64,000 bases of DNA from Gammaproteobacteria bacterium. Lineage in GTDB: Bacteria; Pseudomonadota; Gammaproteobacteria; Xanthomonadales; Wenzhouxiangellaceae. The position numbers and the translations under genes are program-made. Shown one piece after another: positions 11,595 to 20,702 of this stretch. The notes under the pieces are model-generated. The model was not told the DNA's origin. It was given only the letters and a program-made list of their open reading frames with translations, and did no database searches. Position 1 is the stretch's first letter; each line of letters begins with the position of its first letter. Location of the stretch: NCBI GenBank assembly GCA_009908385.1, contig JAAAPE010000073.1, positions 1 through 64,000 on the forward strand. Direction: 5' to 3'.

Positions 11595-12242
11595 ATGCCG
11601 CAAAGCGCCACGACCAAAGAAGACACCGCGGGCGGCCGGCAGCGCCTGCTCGATGCCGCCGCCGCCGTTTTCTCGGATGGCGGATACGCCGGCTCGTCGA
11701 TCGCCGCCATCGCACGGAGGGCCGGTATGAGCAAGTCGACGGTCTTCCATCACTTTCCCTCCAAGGAAGCGCTCTACCTGGCCGTGATCGCCGGGGCCGT
11801 CGAGGACTTCGGCCAGCGGCTCGACCAGTTCTTTTCCACGTCCGAGCATGTCGCCGTCGCGCTGGGGCGGTTCCAGCGCGAGCATCTCCGCCACATGGCC
11901 CGCCACCGTCAGGTCGTTCGCCTGATCATGCGGGAAATCCAGGATCCCGCGCTGGAATACAAACGCCCCCTGATCGTCGAACTGCTGTCGAGTAACTTCG
12001 CGCGGGTCGTCCATCATCTTGAGGCTGCGCGTGAGACCGGCCGCATCAGGAAATCCGCGCACTGTCATGTCGCCGCTCTGGTGCTTTTCGCCACCAACGC
12101 CTTCTTCTTCCAGCATGCCGGCGAGCTGTCCGGGTTGCCCGGACTCGAACTGATTGCCGATCCCGACGATTTCGCCGATGCCGTTATCGACGTTCTCTAC
12201 CGCGGGCTTGCGCCCGACAACGAGCATGGAGTGTCCCGATGA
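11595..12242 (+). CDS. TetR/AcrR family transcriptional regulator
   Basis: 215 aa. The N-terminal helix-turn-helix is typical of TetR (RQRLLDAAAAVFSDGGYAG, then MSKSTVFHHFPSKEALY, residues about 15-65). The variable C-terminal ligand-binding domain gives no ligand prediction. It is the first gene of a four-gene operon. Its stop overlaps the start of the adaptor gene (ATGA), and a perfect palindrome lies just upstream, which suggests autorepression and control of the pump by an unknown compound. Confidence 0.93.
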   Translation: MPQSATTKEDTAGGRQRLLDAAAAVFSDGGYAGSSIAAIARRAGMSKSTVFHHFPSKEALYLAVIAGAVEDFGQRLDQFFSTSEHVAVALGRFQREHLRHMARHRQVVRLIMREIQDPALEYKRPLIVELLSSNFARVVHHLEAARETGRIRKSAHCHVAALVLFATNAFFFQHAGELSGLPGLELIADPDDFADAVIDVLYRGLAPDNEHGVSR

Positions 12243-13312
12243 ACACGAGAGTCCTGTCGGTCTGCTTTCTGCCCCTGGTCCTGGTCGCCTGCGGCGAGTC
12301 CGACCAAGCCGGGCCGCAGGAGCGGGCCACACCGGTGACCACCACCGCCGTCGTCACGCAGGGGGTGGAGCGCGTCGAGACGTCCGTCGGGCGGCTGCGG
12401 GCGAACTCTGCACCGCTGGTCTCGGCCGAGACGGCCGGGCGGATCGAGCGAGTTCATGTCGACGTCGGGGACGCCGTCGAAGCCGGTGCGCCGCTGGCCG
12501 TGATCGATCCGGAGGTGCAGCGCATCGCGGTCAGTTCCGGGCAGGCCGAACTGGCGCGGCTCGAGGCCCTGCTCGACAACGAGCGCCGTCGTGTCGGCCG
12601 CCTGAGCAACCTCGCCGAACAGCAGTCCGTCGCACAGGACCAGCTCGACGAAGCCCGGACCGCGGTCGAGTCGCTCGAAGCACAGGTCCAGGCGGCCCGG
12701 GCGCGCCTGGAAGACGCCGAGTACAACCTGCGACAGACTCGGATCGCCAGCCCCGTGGGCGGTCGCATCCAGGCGCGCATGATCAGCGTCGGGGACTATG
12801 TCGCGCCCGGCATGCCCGTCTTCGAGATGGTCTCCGGTCAGGCCCTGCGGGCCTTCCTGCCTGTGCCCGAACATCTGCAGGGCGAGGTCGGCGTCGGCCA
12901 GCCCGTGCGCCTGTCGGTGCCCGCGCAGCCCGGTAACGAGCTCGAGGCCGAGGTCGCCGCACTCGGTCCGACCATCGGGGAGGGATCACGGGCGATCGAG
13001 CTCATCATCGACCTCGAAAATCCCGACGACTGGCGCTCGGGCGGCTCGGTGACCGGCCGCATCGTTCTCGAACGCCATGAAGGCCTGGTCGTGCCGCCGA
13101 CCAGCGTCGTGCGCCGGCAGGCCGGCCCAGTGGTCTACGTGGTCGACGGCAATCGTGCCGCTGAAAGACCGGTCCGGGTCGGCCTGCGGGGTGACGGGTG
13201 GATCGAGATCATCGAAGGCGTCGAAGTCGGTGACGTCGTGGTGGTCGACGGCGCAGGTTTCCTGACCGACGGCGCCCTGCTCGAGGTCCGTGGCCGCGGA
13301 GAGCGCCCGTGA
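12239..13312 (+). CDS. RND efflux periplasmic adaptor (membrane fusion) lipoprotein
   Basis: 357 aa. The signal peptide ends in a lipobox (LVAC, Cys18), so it is a lipoprotein. Then come a biotinyl-lipoyl-like half (VSAETAGRIERVHVDVGD), an alpha-helical hairpin (about 90-160), the second lipoyl half and a beta-barrel/MP domain. It links the inner-membrane RND pump encoded next with an outer-membrane channel. No TolC-type gene is present here, so a channel from elsewhere must be used. Overlaps both neighbours by 4 bp. Confidence 0.94.
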   Translation: MNTRVLSVCFLPLVLVACGESDQAGPQERATPVTTTAVVTQGVERVETSVGRLRANSAPLVSAETAGRIERVHVDVGDAVEAGAPLAVIDPEVQRIAVSSGQAELARLEALLDNERRRVGRLSNLAEQQSVAQDQLDEARTAVESLEAQVQAARARLEDAEYNLRQTRIASPVGGRIQARMISVGDYVAPGMPVFEMVSGQALRAFLPVPEHLQGEVGVGQPVRLSVPAQPGNELEAEVAALGPTIGEGSRAIELIIDLENPDDWRSGGSVTGRIVLERHEGLVVPPTSVVRRQAGPVVYVVDGNRAAERPVRVGLRGDGWIEIIEGVEVGDVVVVDGAGFLTDGALLEVRGRGERP

Positions 13313-16300
13313 CGCTTCCGGAGCTGTCCATTCGCCGCCATGTGCTGGCCTGGATGATTTCGGCGGTGATGGTGCTTTTCGGCCTGATCGGATTCCGGTC
13401 CATCGGCGTGGACCGTTTTCCCGAAATCGAGTTTCCCCTGGTCTCGATCACCACGGTGCTGCCAGGCGCCAGCCCGGAAATCGTGGACGCCAGCATCACC
13501 AACATCGTGGAGGGCTCGGTCAACAGCGTTCCCGGCGTCGACTACATCCAGTCCAACTCCTCGCCGGGCGTCTCCAGCGTGGTCGTCACCTTCAACCTGG
13601 ACAAGGACATCGACGTGGCCTTCAACGAGGTGCAGGCCAAGGTCAACCAGGTGGTTCGCGAATTGCCTGAAGACGCCGATCCGCCCGTGGTCGCCAAGAT
13701 CGAAGCCGGTGCCAGTCCCGTGATGTGGCTTTCATTGCAGGGCGACCGCACGCTCCAGCAGCTCAACCAGTACGCCGACAACGTCATCCGCAAGCGTCTC
13801 GAGACCATCGACGGCGTCGGTGAGGTGCGAATCGGTGGGCGGCGGGCCCGCACGATCCGCGTTGAAGTCGATCTCGAGCGAATGGCTGCCCTCGGCGTCA
13901 CGGCACGGGACATCCGCAGCGCCTTCGCGACCGAGCACGTCCAGTTTCCCGGCGGATTCCTCGTGTCCGGCGCGACCGAGTCCCTGGTCAAGCTGGATCT
14001 CGAATACCACTCGCCGGAAGCGCTGGAGAGCCTGGTGGTCCGGTATGTCGACGGATCGCCCATCCGGCTTTCGGATTTCTCGGAGGTCGTCGACGGTCTT
14101 TCCGACAACCGGTCCATCGCGCGCTTCATGGGTGAGCCGACCGTGGGGCTGGGCATCGTCAAGATCGCCGGCACCAACACGGTGGCCATCGTCGACGAGG
14201 TCAAGCGCCGACTGGACGAGCAGATCATTCCGCAGCTGCCGCCGGGGATGACGCTCGAGATCGCTTCCGACGACTCGGAGCTGATCGAGGAGATCGTCCA
14301 GGCGCTGGAAGATCACCTGCTCGAGGGCACGCTGCTCGCAGCCCTGGTCGTTCTGTTCTTCCTGCGCACCTGGCGCGGCACCCTGATCATCGCGCTGGCC
14401 ATCCCGGTGTCGCTGCTGGCCGCCGTTGCGGCGATCTACATGCTCGGCTACACCTTCAATACCATGACCCTGCTGGGCCTGCTGCTGCTGATCGGGGTGG
14501 TGGTCGACGATGCGATCGTCGTGCTCGAGAACATCTACCGCTTCCGCGAGGAGAAAACCCCCGATCCGATCGAGGCCGCCATCGGGGGCAGCAACCAGGT
14601 CTTCTTCGCCATCGTCGCCACGACGCTGACGCTCGTGTCCATTTTCGCTTCGGTGGTTTTCCTCGGCGGGATCATCGGCCGCTTCTTCGAGTCCTTCGCC
14701 GTGACCGTGACGGTCGGCGTGCTGGCCTCGGCCGTCGTGTCGCTGACGCTCACGCCGATGCTCAGTTCGCGCTTCCTTCGAGTCCGCCGCAAGGGCGAGG
14801 AACACGGACGGCTCTACCACGCCTTCGATCGCTTCTTCGCGGCCATGAACGACGCCTACCGGCGCGCTCTCCGCTGGACCCTGACTCGCCGTTGGAGCGT
14901 TCTCCTCATCGCCCTGCTGATCGTCCTCAGCTCGGGCTTTTTCCTGGCCGACATCGACAAGGAGTTCGTGCCCGAGGAAGACGAGGGTCGTTTCGTCGTG
15001 TCCTTCCGTGCGCCGCTGGGGACCGGCATCGAGGCGACCGACCGCTACCTGGCCCGGATCGAGCAGGTGCTGGGCTCGCACGAGGAGATACGGACCTACT
15101 TCACGGCCATCGGCCTGGGTGAGGCCGGCGAGGTCAACCGCGGCACCGCTTTCGTCCGGATGGTCGATCGGAGCGAACGCGAGGTCTCGCAACAGGACTA
15201 TCTCGACACGCTCCGGGCCGAGCTCGCGGGCATCCCCGGCGTCGTGGCATTCGCCGCGCCGCCGTCGATCATCGGAGGACAGCGGGGCGAACCGCTGCAG
15301 TTCGTCATCAGCGGCCCCGATCTAGAGCGTGTGTCCGAGCTGGCGAGCCGAATGCGCGATCGGCTCGAAGACATCGACGGGATGGGCCGCCTCGATCTCG
15401 ATCTCCAGCTTGATCTGCCCCAGCTCGCCATCGAGATCGACCGCGTCCGAACCGCCGCGGCCGGATTGACTTCGGCGGACGTGGCCTTCGCCGTCAACAT
15501 GCTGGTCGGCGGGTTCGACATCGCCCGATACAACGACGAGCCCGGTGACGGTGAACGCTACGACATACGCGTCAAGGCCGCCGGGGGCGAGGTGGTCCGC
15601 CCGGCCGACCTGGGCCGGATCCACCTGCGCTCGGCCGACGGCTCGCTGGTGCGTTTCGATACCCTGGCCCGGGCCAGGGAGACCGTCGGGCCGGCCGTCA
15701 TCACACGGTTTGACCTCAATTACTCGGCCGACTTCTACGGCAACCCCGAGATGCCGCTGGGCGAAGCCGTGAATGCGATCGACCGCGCCGCCGAAGAGAT
15801 CCTGCCGCTGGGCTACCGGGTGGCCTACAAGGCAGAGGCGAGAGAGTTCCAGCAGACCGTCGGCTACGTGCTGTTCGCGTTCGTGCTGGCGGTGATCCTC
15901 GTCTATATCGTTCTGGCCAGCCAGTTCAACTCCTTCATCCAGCCGCTGATCGTGATGACCGCCCAGCCCCTGGCAGTCGTCGGCGGCGTGTTCCTGCTCT
16001 GGCTCACCGGGCACTCACTCAACATCTACTCGATGATCGGTATGGTGCTGCTTGTCGGCCTGGTGGCCAAGAACTCGATCCTGCTGGTGGACCTCGCGAA
16101 CCAGTACCGGGAGAAGGGGCAGGGCGTTGACGAGGCGCTGTCCGAAGCGTGTCCCGTGAGGCTCCGTCCCGTGCTGATGACGTCCTTCACGGTTATCCTC
16201 GCCCTGCTGCCGCCGGCCCTGGGCCTCGGCGCCGGTGCCGACACCAACGGCCCGCTGGCCGTGGCGGTGATCGGTGGCATGCTCAGCTCGACATTGTTGA

Positions 16301-16395
16301 CACTGGTCGTGGTGCCGGCCGCGTATTCGCTTATCGAGGGCTTCATCGGCCGAGGCCGGGCCCGAACCGAAGCAACCCGAGGAGAAACGACATGA
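13309..16395 (+). CDS. RND family efflux permease (AcrB/MexB-like)
   Basis: 1028 aa, full length, with a GTG start overlapping the adaptor stop. It has the RND plan: one N-terminal helix, a large periplasmic loop, a helix block around 340-560, a second loop and a final helix block. The proton-relay aspartate pair is seen in IGVVVDDAIVVLENI (about 396-410). It belongs to the hydrophobe/amphiphile exporter group. The substrate cannot be read from sequence. Confidence 0.95.
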   Translation: MTLPELSIRRHVLAWMISAVMVLFGLIGFRSIGVDRFPEIEFPLVSITTVLPGASPEIVDASITNIVEGSVNSVPGVDYIQSNSSPGVSSVVVTFNLDKDIDVAFNEVQAKVNQVVRELPEDADPPVVAKIEAGASPVMWLSLQGDRTLQQLNQYADNVIRKRLETIDGVGEVRIGGRRARTIRVEVDLERMAALGVTARDIRSAFATEHVQFPGGFLVSGATESLVKLDLEYHSPEALESLVVRYVDGSPIRLSDFSEVVDGLSDNRSIARFMGEPTVGLGIVKIAGTNTVAIVDEVKRRLDEQIIPQLPPGMTLEIASDDSELIEEIVQALEDHLLEGTLLAALVVLFFLRTWRGTLIIALAIPVSLLAAVAAIYMLGYTFNTMTLLGLLLLIGVVVDDAIVVLENIYRFREEKTPDPIEAAIGGSNQVFFAIVATTLTLVSIFASVVFLGGIIGRFFESFAVTVTVGVLASAVVSLTLTPMLSSRFLRVRRKGEEHGRLYHAFDRFFAAMNDAYRRALRWTLTRRWSVLLIALLIVLSSGFFLADIDKEFVPEEDEGRFVVSFRAPLGTGIEATDRYLARIEQVLGSHEEIRTYFTAIGLGEAGEVNRGTAFVRMVDRSEREVSQQDYLDTLRAELAGIPGVVAFAAPPSIIGGQRGEPLQFVISGPDLERVSELASRMRDRLEDIDGMGRLDLDLQLDLPQLAIEIDRVRTAAAGLTSADVAFAVNMLVGGFDIARYNDEPGDGERYDIRVKAAGGEVVRPADLGRIHLRSADGSLVRFDTLARARETVGPAVITRFDLNYSADFYGNPEMPLGEAVNAIDRAAEEILPLGYRVAYKAEAREFQQTVGYVLFAFVLAVILVYIVLASQFNSFIQPLIVMTAQPLAVVGGVFLLWLTGHSLNIYSMIGMVLLVGLVAKNSILLVDLANQYREKGQGVDEALSEACPVRLRPVLMTSFTVILALLPPALGLGAGADTNGPLAVAVIGGMLSSTLLTLVVVPAAYSLIEGFIGRGRARTEATRGETT

Positions 16396-16928
16396 AACTG
16401 CTGGCCGTTTCCGGAAGCCTGAGAAAGGACTCCTTCAACACCCGCCTGGCGAAACTGATTGCCGATGCCTCGAACGTGGACATCGACGTCGCCACGCTGC
16501 ACGAGATTCCGCTTTACAACGGCGACGATGAAGCCGAAACGGGCATTCCCGAGGCGGTCGAGACATTGCGTCGGCGCATCAAGGCCGCCGACGGCCTGAT
16601 CATCGTCACGCCGGAGTACAACGCGGCCATGCCCGGCGTGCTCAAGAACGCGCTCGACTGGCTGACCCGGCCCGGCGAGGAAATGAAGCCCACCTTCGGT
16701 GGGCGCCCGACTGCGCTGGCCGGCGCCACCCCGGGCGCCTGGGGGACGGCCTTCGCCCAGGCCGGCGCCCTGATCAACCTGCGCCAGCTGGGTTGCTGGC
16801 TGTTTCCCGACTACTTGCGCATATCGAAAGCCGGCGACCGCTTCGACGGCGACCGGGCCGACGACGAGCTGAAGGGGCAGGTCGCCGGCTGGGTGAAGCG
16901 ATTCGTCGACTTCGCCGGACGGGGGTGA
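16392..16928 (+). CDS. NADPH-dependent FMN reductase / flavodoxin-like quinone reductase
   Basis: 178 aa starting at ATG 16392, overlapping the RND stop by 4 bp. The flavodoxin-like fold is shown by the FMN-phosphate loop SGSLRKDSFN near the N-terminus and the family motif TPEYNAAMPGVLKNALDW (residues about 78-95). It resembles the chromate/quinone reductases of the NADPH-dependent FMN reductase family. Translational coupling to an efflux pump suggests that it chemically reduces the compound, probably a quinone or nitroaromatic-like electrophile, that the pump removes. That role is inference. Confidence 0.9.
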   Translation: MKLLAVSGSLRKDSFNTRLAKLIADASNVDIDVATLHEIPLYNGDDEAETGIPEAVETLRRRIKAADGLIIVTPEYNAAMPGVLKNALDWLTRPGEEMKPTFGGRPTALAGATPGAWGTAFAQAGALINLRQLGCWLFPDYLRISKAGDRFDGDRADDELKGQVAGWVKRFVDFAGRG

Positions 16929-16934
16929 GGGGCG

Positions 16935-17110
16935 GTGGTCGGTCTTCAGTGGTCCGTGCGTCAGTGGTCAGTGGTCAGTGGTCAGTGGTCAGTGGTCAGT
17001 GGTCAGTGGTCAGTGGTCGGTGGTCAGTGGTCAGTAGTCAGTGGTCAGTGGTCAGTGGTCAGTAGTCAGTAGTCAGTAGTCAGTAGTCAGTAGTCAGTAG
17101 TCAGTAGTCG
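16935..17110. repeat. Short tandem repeat array, GTGGTCA/GTAGTCA heptamers
   Basis: More than twenty consecutive 7 bp units, GTGGTCA changing to GTAGTCA toward the right, begin directly after the FMN reductase stop. Same family as the arrays at 109-190 and 43969-44060. Confidence 0.95.
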
Positions 17111-17129
17111 GTGTGGCTGGAGACCGGCG

Positions 17130-17220
17130 GACGCACGGACCACAGACGCACGGACGCACGGACCACAGACGCACAGACGCACGGACCACAGACGCACAGA
17201 CGCACAGACCACGGACGCGC
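17130..17220. repeat. Short tandem repeat array, GACGCACG/GACCACA units
   Basis: Units of 7-8 bp (GACGCACG, GACCACA, GACGCACA) lie in the orientation opposite to the array at 16935-17110 and 20 bp away from it. The pair is bounded on the right by a tRNA-Arg gene. Confidence 0.92.
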
Positions 17221-17229
17221 GTCGCGAAT

Positions 17230-17306
17230 TGGCGCCCCGGGCAGGATTCGAACCTGCGACCTGCCGCTTAGGAGGCGGCTGCTCTATCCTTCTGAGCTAC
17301 CGGGGC
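17230..17306 (-). tRNA. tRNA-Arg (anticodon CCT)
   Basis: 77 nt cloverleaf on the minus strand with acceptor GCCCCGG/CCGGGGC, anticodon loop CTCCTAA and encoded CCA. It begins 31 nt downstream of the rnd stop codon. Confidence 0.97.
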
Positions 17307-17337
17307 GTGGAAGAGGGGCCTGCTGCCCGGCGCTGTC

Positions 17338-18504
17338 TCAGCCCCGGGGCGCCGAAATACTAACAGAAGCGGCTTCCAGCTGCCGCCCGAGAACGCTGCC
17401 ACGCCAGCCGTCGAGCCAGTCCGGCCGCTCACCGCGCACCAGGCGGGTCAGTTCCTTCTTGCTGGCGATCAGGGCCGGTTCGATTCCGATTTCCGCGGCA
17501 ATGTCGCGCACGATCTTCTGCGCGGCCTTGATCTGCTCGCGTTGCTCGTTGGTGAGTGGAAACATCCAGGCGGGGCGTTCGAAAGCGCCCGGGTCGACGC
17601 TGCCCAGCTCGGCTTCCAGTTCCTTGCCGTAACGCCGTTGCTGACCCGAATGAAGGGCCTCGAGTGCTGCGCCGAGTGCACCTCCCGAGTGAGCCCGGGC
17701 AAGTTCGATCAGCGCTTCGTCGGAAAGGACGAATCGCCGCGGCAGGTCGCGTTGGGCAGCGGTTCGCTCGCGCCAGCGCGACAGCACATCGAGTCTCGCC
17801 AGCAAGCCGTCCTCGAGTCGGCCGGCGCCCTTGACGCGGCTGAGCGGCGGTGCGTCGTCGCCGGCCCGTGCGCGCACCACGATCCGCCGGCAGTCCTCGC
17901 GAAGCCATACCAGGCGGTCTGCCCGGTCCAGCAGTTCTTCGAGGCGCGACTTGAGTCGGGGCAGCCAGATGACGTCCTCTGCCGCGTAGCGAAGCAGGGC
18001 AGGGGGCAGCGGTCGTCGCCGCCAGTCGTTGCGTGCTTTGCCCCCTTCCAGTTCGACACCGAATGCGTCCCGGACCAGGTGTTCATAGCGGCACTGAAGG
18101 GGCAGCCCCAGCATCGCGGCGGCCACCTGGGTATCGAACAGCGGCGCAGGCCAGGTTCCCCCGATGGCATTGAGAACCTCGAGGTCCTCGCCGACGCTGT
18201 GCAGCACCTTGGTGACGTTTTCGTTCTCGAGCGTTCGACCCAGGGCCGGGATGTCCGGGCAGGCAACCACATCGAGCAGCCAGACGGAGCGACCGTCGCT
18301 GATCTGGACCAGCCCGGGCTGGGCGCGGAAGGTCTTTTCGCGCACGAATTCGGTATCGAGTCCGATCACCGCGCTGGATTGCCAGGCGTCGCTGGCCGCC
18401 CGGATGGCGTCGGTATCGTCGAGCAGGCCGGCGCCGGCGACGGCCGCACGCGCATCCCGAATGACCCCGTCAGGGGGGGCGAGGCTTGGCATTGAGGCGG
18501 TCAT
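17338..18504 (-). CDS. rnd: Ribonuclease D
   Basis: 388 aa 3'-5' exoribonuclease that trims tRNA 3' ends. The DEDD exonuclease motifs are visible: VIGLDTEFVRE (Exo I, near residue 50), HSVGEDLEVL (Exo II) and YAAEDVIWLPRL (Exo III). HRDC domains follow in the C-terminal half. ATG at 18504 or the in-frame ATG four codons later are both possible starts. A tRNA-Arg gene lies directly downstream on the same strand. Confidence 0.96.
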   Translation of the reverse strand: MTASMPSLAPPDGVIRDARAAVAGAGLLDDTDAIRAASDAWQSSAVIGLDTEFVREKTFRAQPGLVQISDGRSVWLLDVVACPDIPALGRTLENENVTKVLHSVGEDLEVLNAIGGTWPAPLFDTQVAAAMLGLPLQCRYEHLVRDAFGVELEGGKARNDWRRRPLPPALLRYAAEDVIWLPRLKSRLEELLDRADRLVWLREDCRRIVVRARAGDDAPPLSRVKGAGRLEDGLLARLDVLSRWRERTAAQRDLPRRFVLSDEALIELARAHSGGALGAALEALHSGQQRRYGKELEAELGSVDPGAFERPAWMFPLTNEQREQIKAAQKIVRDIAAEIGIEPALIASKKELTRLVRGERPDWLDGWRGSVLGRQLEAASVSISAPRG

Positions 18505-18665
18505 CGGTCGGCATTCTCCGGGCGGGACAGTGGTTGTCGTGAAGCGCTTGATACGCTATTTTCACACATTCGGTCGGTGTGCCCCGGGCTCGTCGCCATC
18601 GAGCGGCCGGGCCGAGCGGGGAACGTCGACGCTTCCAAAGACCAGCAACAGGAGCCAATTTTCAG

Positions 18666-20489
18666 ATGAGATATCTGCCGCTCGCATTCAGCGTCGTTCT
18701 CGCGCTCGCCCCGTTCGGCATCAGCGCCCAGGAGTCGACGGAAGAAACCGGGTCGGAGGCGCAGGCCGAAGATCAGGGAGAGGAAAGGCGGGTTCGCCGG
18801 CTGGGGGACGTGCTGGGGGAAGGTTCCGACGAGTTTTCCATGGACATTCCCAACATCGCAGTGCCCGCAGAGCCGGTGGAGGATGTTCCGCAGGTCACAT
18901 TGCCCGACCCGGAACAGGATCAGCGCCTGCAGATGCTGCTGCGCACGCGCGCCTTCGTTCCCAACGACCCCGACACCGAACAGGCCATCAGCGACCTGCT
19001 CGACGAGGTGGAGGTCGATATCCGCGCCGCGCTCGACGAGGAGAATTTCGAGCTGGCCCAGCAGCTGGCCGGCGTGGTGCGTGAAGTCGAGCCCGAGCGG
19101 GAGATCATCGCTGAGGTGGCCGACGCGGTCGAGCGGGACGCGACCGTGGGCCAGTGGCTCGAGCAGGCCCAGGCGGCACTGGAAGCGGGGCAGCTGACCG
19201 CGCCGCCGGGCGCGAACGCCGTCGAACTGTTCAACCAGGTGCTGGAAGCCGAACCGGACAACGCCGAGGCGCAGGCCGGCCTGGTCAGCACGCACCAGGC
19301 CCTGCTTGCCGACGCGATCGCCATGGCGCGCGACGATCTCGACTTCGAGGGCGCCGAAGCCCGTCTGGTTGAAGCCGAGGAAGTCCGCGAGGCCCCGGAG
19401 GCCGTGACCGAAGCACGCGCCAGCATTGCCGATTTCAGAACGCGCTACGTCGAACAGCTCGACAGCGAAGTGCTCGCTCACATCGACGAGGGCCGCTTCG
19501 AGGAGGCGGAGGACGCCATTACCGAGCTGGTCGCCCTGGGCCACGACCGCAATCGGATCGACGCGCTCCAGGCGTCGCTGACCGACGCGCGTCGATACGG
19601 CAGTTTCCAGCCGGGCCAGGTCTTCAGCGAGCAGATCGAGCGACTCGGTATCAGCGGTCCCCAGATGGTCGTGGTCCCGGCGGGCAGCTTCATGATGGGC
19701 TCGCCCGAAGACGAGGAAGATCGCATGGCCAACGAGGGGCCGCAACGCCGGGTGACCTTCGATCGCGGCTTCGCCGTCGCGCTGACCGAGGTCACCGTGG
19801 GCCAGTTCGCCGAATTCGTCAGCGATACCGGCTATCGGACCGATGCCGAGATATCGGGCGGGTCGCGCGTCTACGACCTCGAATCGGGGCGCATGGACGA
19901 AGAGGACGACATACACTGGCGGCACGATTACTCCGGCGAGGATGCCGATGAGGATCTGCCGGTCATCCACATCTCATGGCGTGACGCCAGTGCCTACGCC
20001 AACTGGCTTTCCGACCAGACCGGCCGCACCTACCGGCTGCCGTCCGAAGCCGAATTCGAATATGCCCTGAGAGCCGGCAGCCAGGCGCCCTACTGGTGGG
20101 GCAACGGTTCGCCGCCGGAGGACGAAGTCGAGAACGTGACCGGTGACGGAGACGTATCGCCGACGGGCGCGCGCTGGAACGTGGCCTTCCGTCGTTACAC
20201 GGACGATTTCTGGGGTCCGGCCCCGGTGGCCACGCTGCAGACCAATCCCTTCGGTTTGTACGACATGAGCGGCAACGTCATGGAGTGGGTCGATGACTGC
20301 TGGCACGACAGTTTCGTGAGGGCGCCCTCGGACGGCACTGCCTGGGTCAACCCCGGCTGCGAGCGCCGTGTCATCAAGGGCGCGTCCTGGTCGAGCACGC
20401 CGGCCATGTCGCGTTCCGCCTTCCGGATTTCCAGCAGCACTTCGAGCACGGACATGCGGGTCGGATTCCGCATCGTCCGGGATCTCTGA
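18666..20489 (+). CDS. Secreted formylglycine-generating-enzyme-like (SUMF1 domain) protein with helical N-terminal half
   Basis: 607 aa from ATG 18666. The ATG begins a signal peptide (cleavage near SAQES, about residue 20); earlier in-frame starts do not. Residues about 60-320 are acidic, glutamate- and alanine-rich helices resembling TPR-like repeats. The C-terminal 280 residues are a SUMF1/FGE-sulfatase domain, from VVVPAGSFMMGS through LPSEAEFEYA and SGNVMEWVDD to VGFRIVRDL. Many bacterial proteins with this fold are not formylglycine enzymes, and no sulfatase is present nearby. I call only the fold; the location should be periplasmic. Confidence 0.85.
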   Translation: MRYLPLAFSVVLALAPFGISAQESTEETGSEAQAEDQGEERRVRRLGDVLGEGSDEFSMDIPNIAVPAEPVEDVPQVTLPDPEQDQRLQMLLRTRAFVPNDPDTEQAISDLLDEVEVDIRAALDEENFELAQQLAGVVREVEPEREIIAEVADAVERDATVGQWLEQAQAALEAGQLTAPPGANAVELFNQVLEAEPDNAEAQAGLVSTHQALLADAIAMARDDLDFEGAEARLVEAEEVREAPEAVTEARASIADFRTRYVEQLDSEVLAHIDEGRFEEAEDAITELVALGHDRNRIDALQASLTDARRYGSFQPGQVFSEQIERLGISGPQMVVVPAGSFMMGSPEDEEDRMANEGPQRRVTFDRGFAVALTEVTVGQFAEFVSDTGYRTDAEISGGSRVYDLESGRMDEEDDIHWRHDYSGEDADEDLPVIHISWRDASAYANWLSDQTGRTYRLPSEAEFEYALRAGSQAPYWWGNGSPPEDEVENVTGDGDVSPTGARWNVAFRRYTDDFWGPAPVATLQTNPFGLYDMSGNVMEWVDDCWHDSFVRAPSDGTAWVNPGCERRVIKGASWSSTPAMSRSAFRISSSTSSTDMRVGFRIVRDL

Positions 20490-20509
20490 AGCCCGATCCC
20501 GTCTTCCGG

Positions 20510-20537
20510 CCGGGCCGCGCTCCGACGCGCGGCCCGG
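20510..20537 (+). terminator. GC-rich hairpin after the SUMF1-domain gene
   Basis: Perfect 10 bp stem CCGGGCCGCG/CGCGGCCCGG with an 8 nt loop, 20 nt after the stop codon. There is no T tract, so intrinsic termination is uncertain. Confidence 0.4.
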
Positions 20538-20603
20538 TCGCTCCCCCCGAGTTTTCGCTCCGGCCCGGCCCGGTTTTCCGGGCACCATATGGCCTTGCGC
20601 CAC

Positions 20604-20626
20604 TATTAGAAAAAGCTTATATTAGA
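20604..20626 (+). promoter_or_regulatory. AT-rich promoter region with TATTAGA direct repeat upstream of sqr
   Basis: TATTAGA occurs at 20604-20610 and again at 20620-20626, a 16 bp spacing, inside an AT-rich island of an otherwise GC-rich window. The island extends to GATATAAAG at 20634-20642. It is the likely promoter and perhaps an operator for sqr. Which half is the -10 element and which the regulator site cannot be decided from sequence. Confidence 0.5.
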
Positions 20627-20702
20627 TGGTGAAGATATAAAGGGCGCCCGGTAACAACGTGGATCCTCCGCGTGACGCGGGGTGCCGACCAAGGAGGAGT
20701 CC

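Noticed and set aside
16935-17220. Possible CRISPR array
   Set aside because: Units are 7-8 bp and directly adjacent, with no unique spacers and no cas genes in the window.
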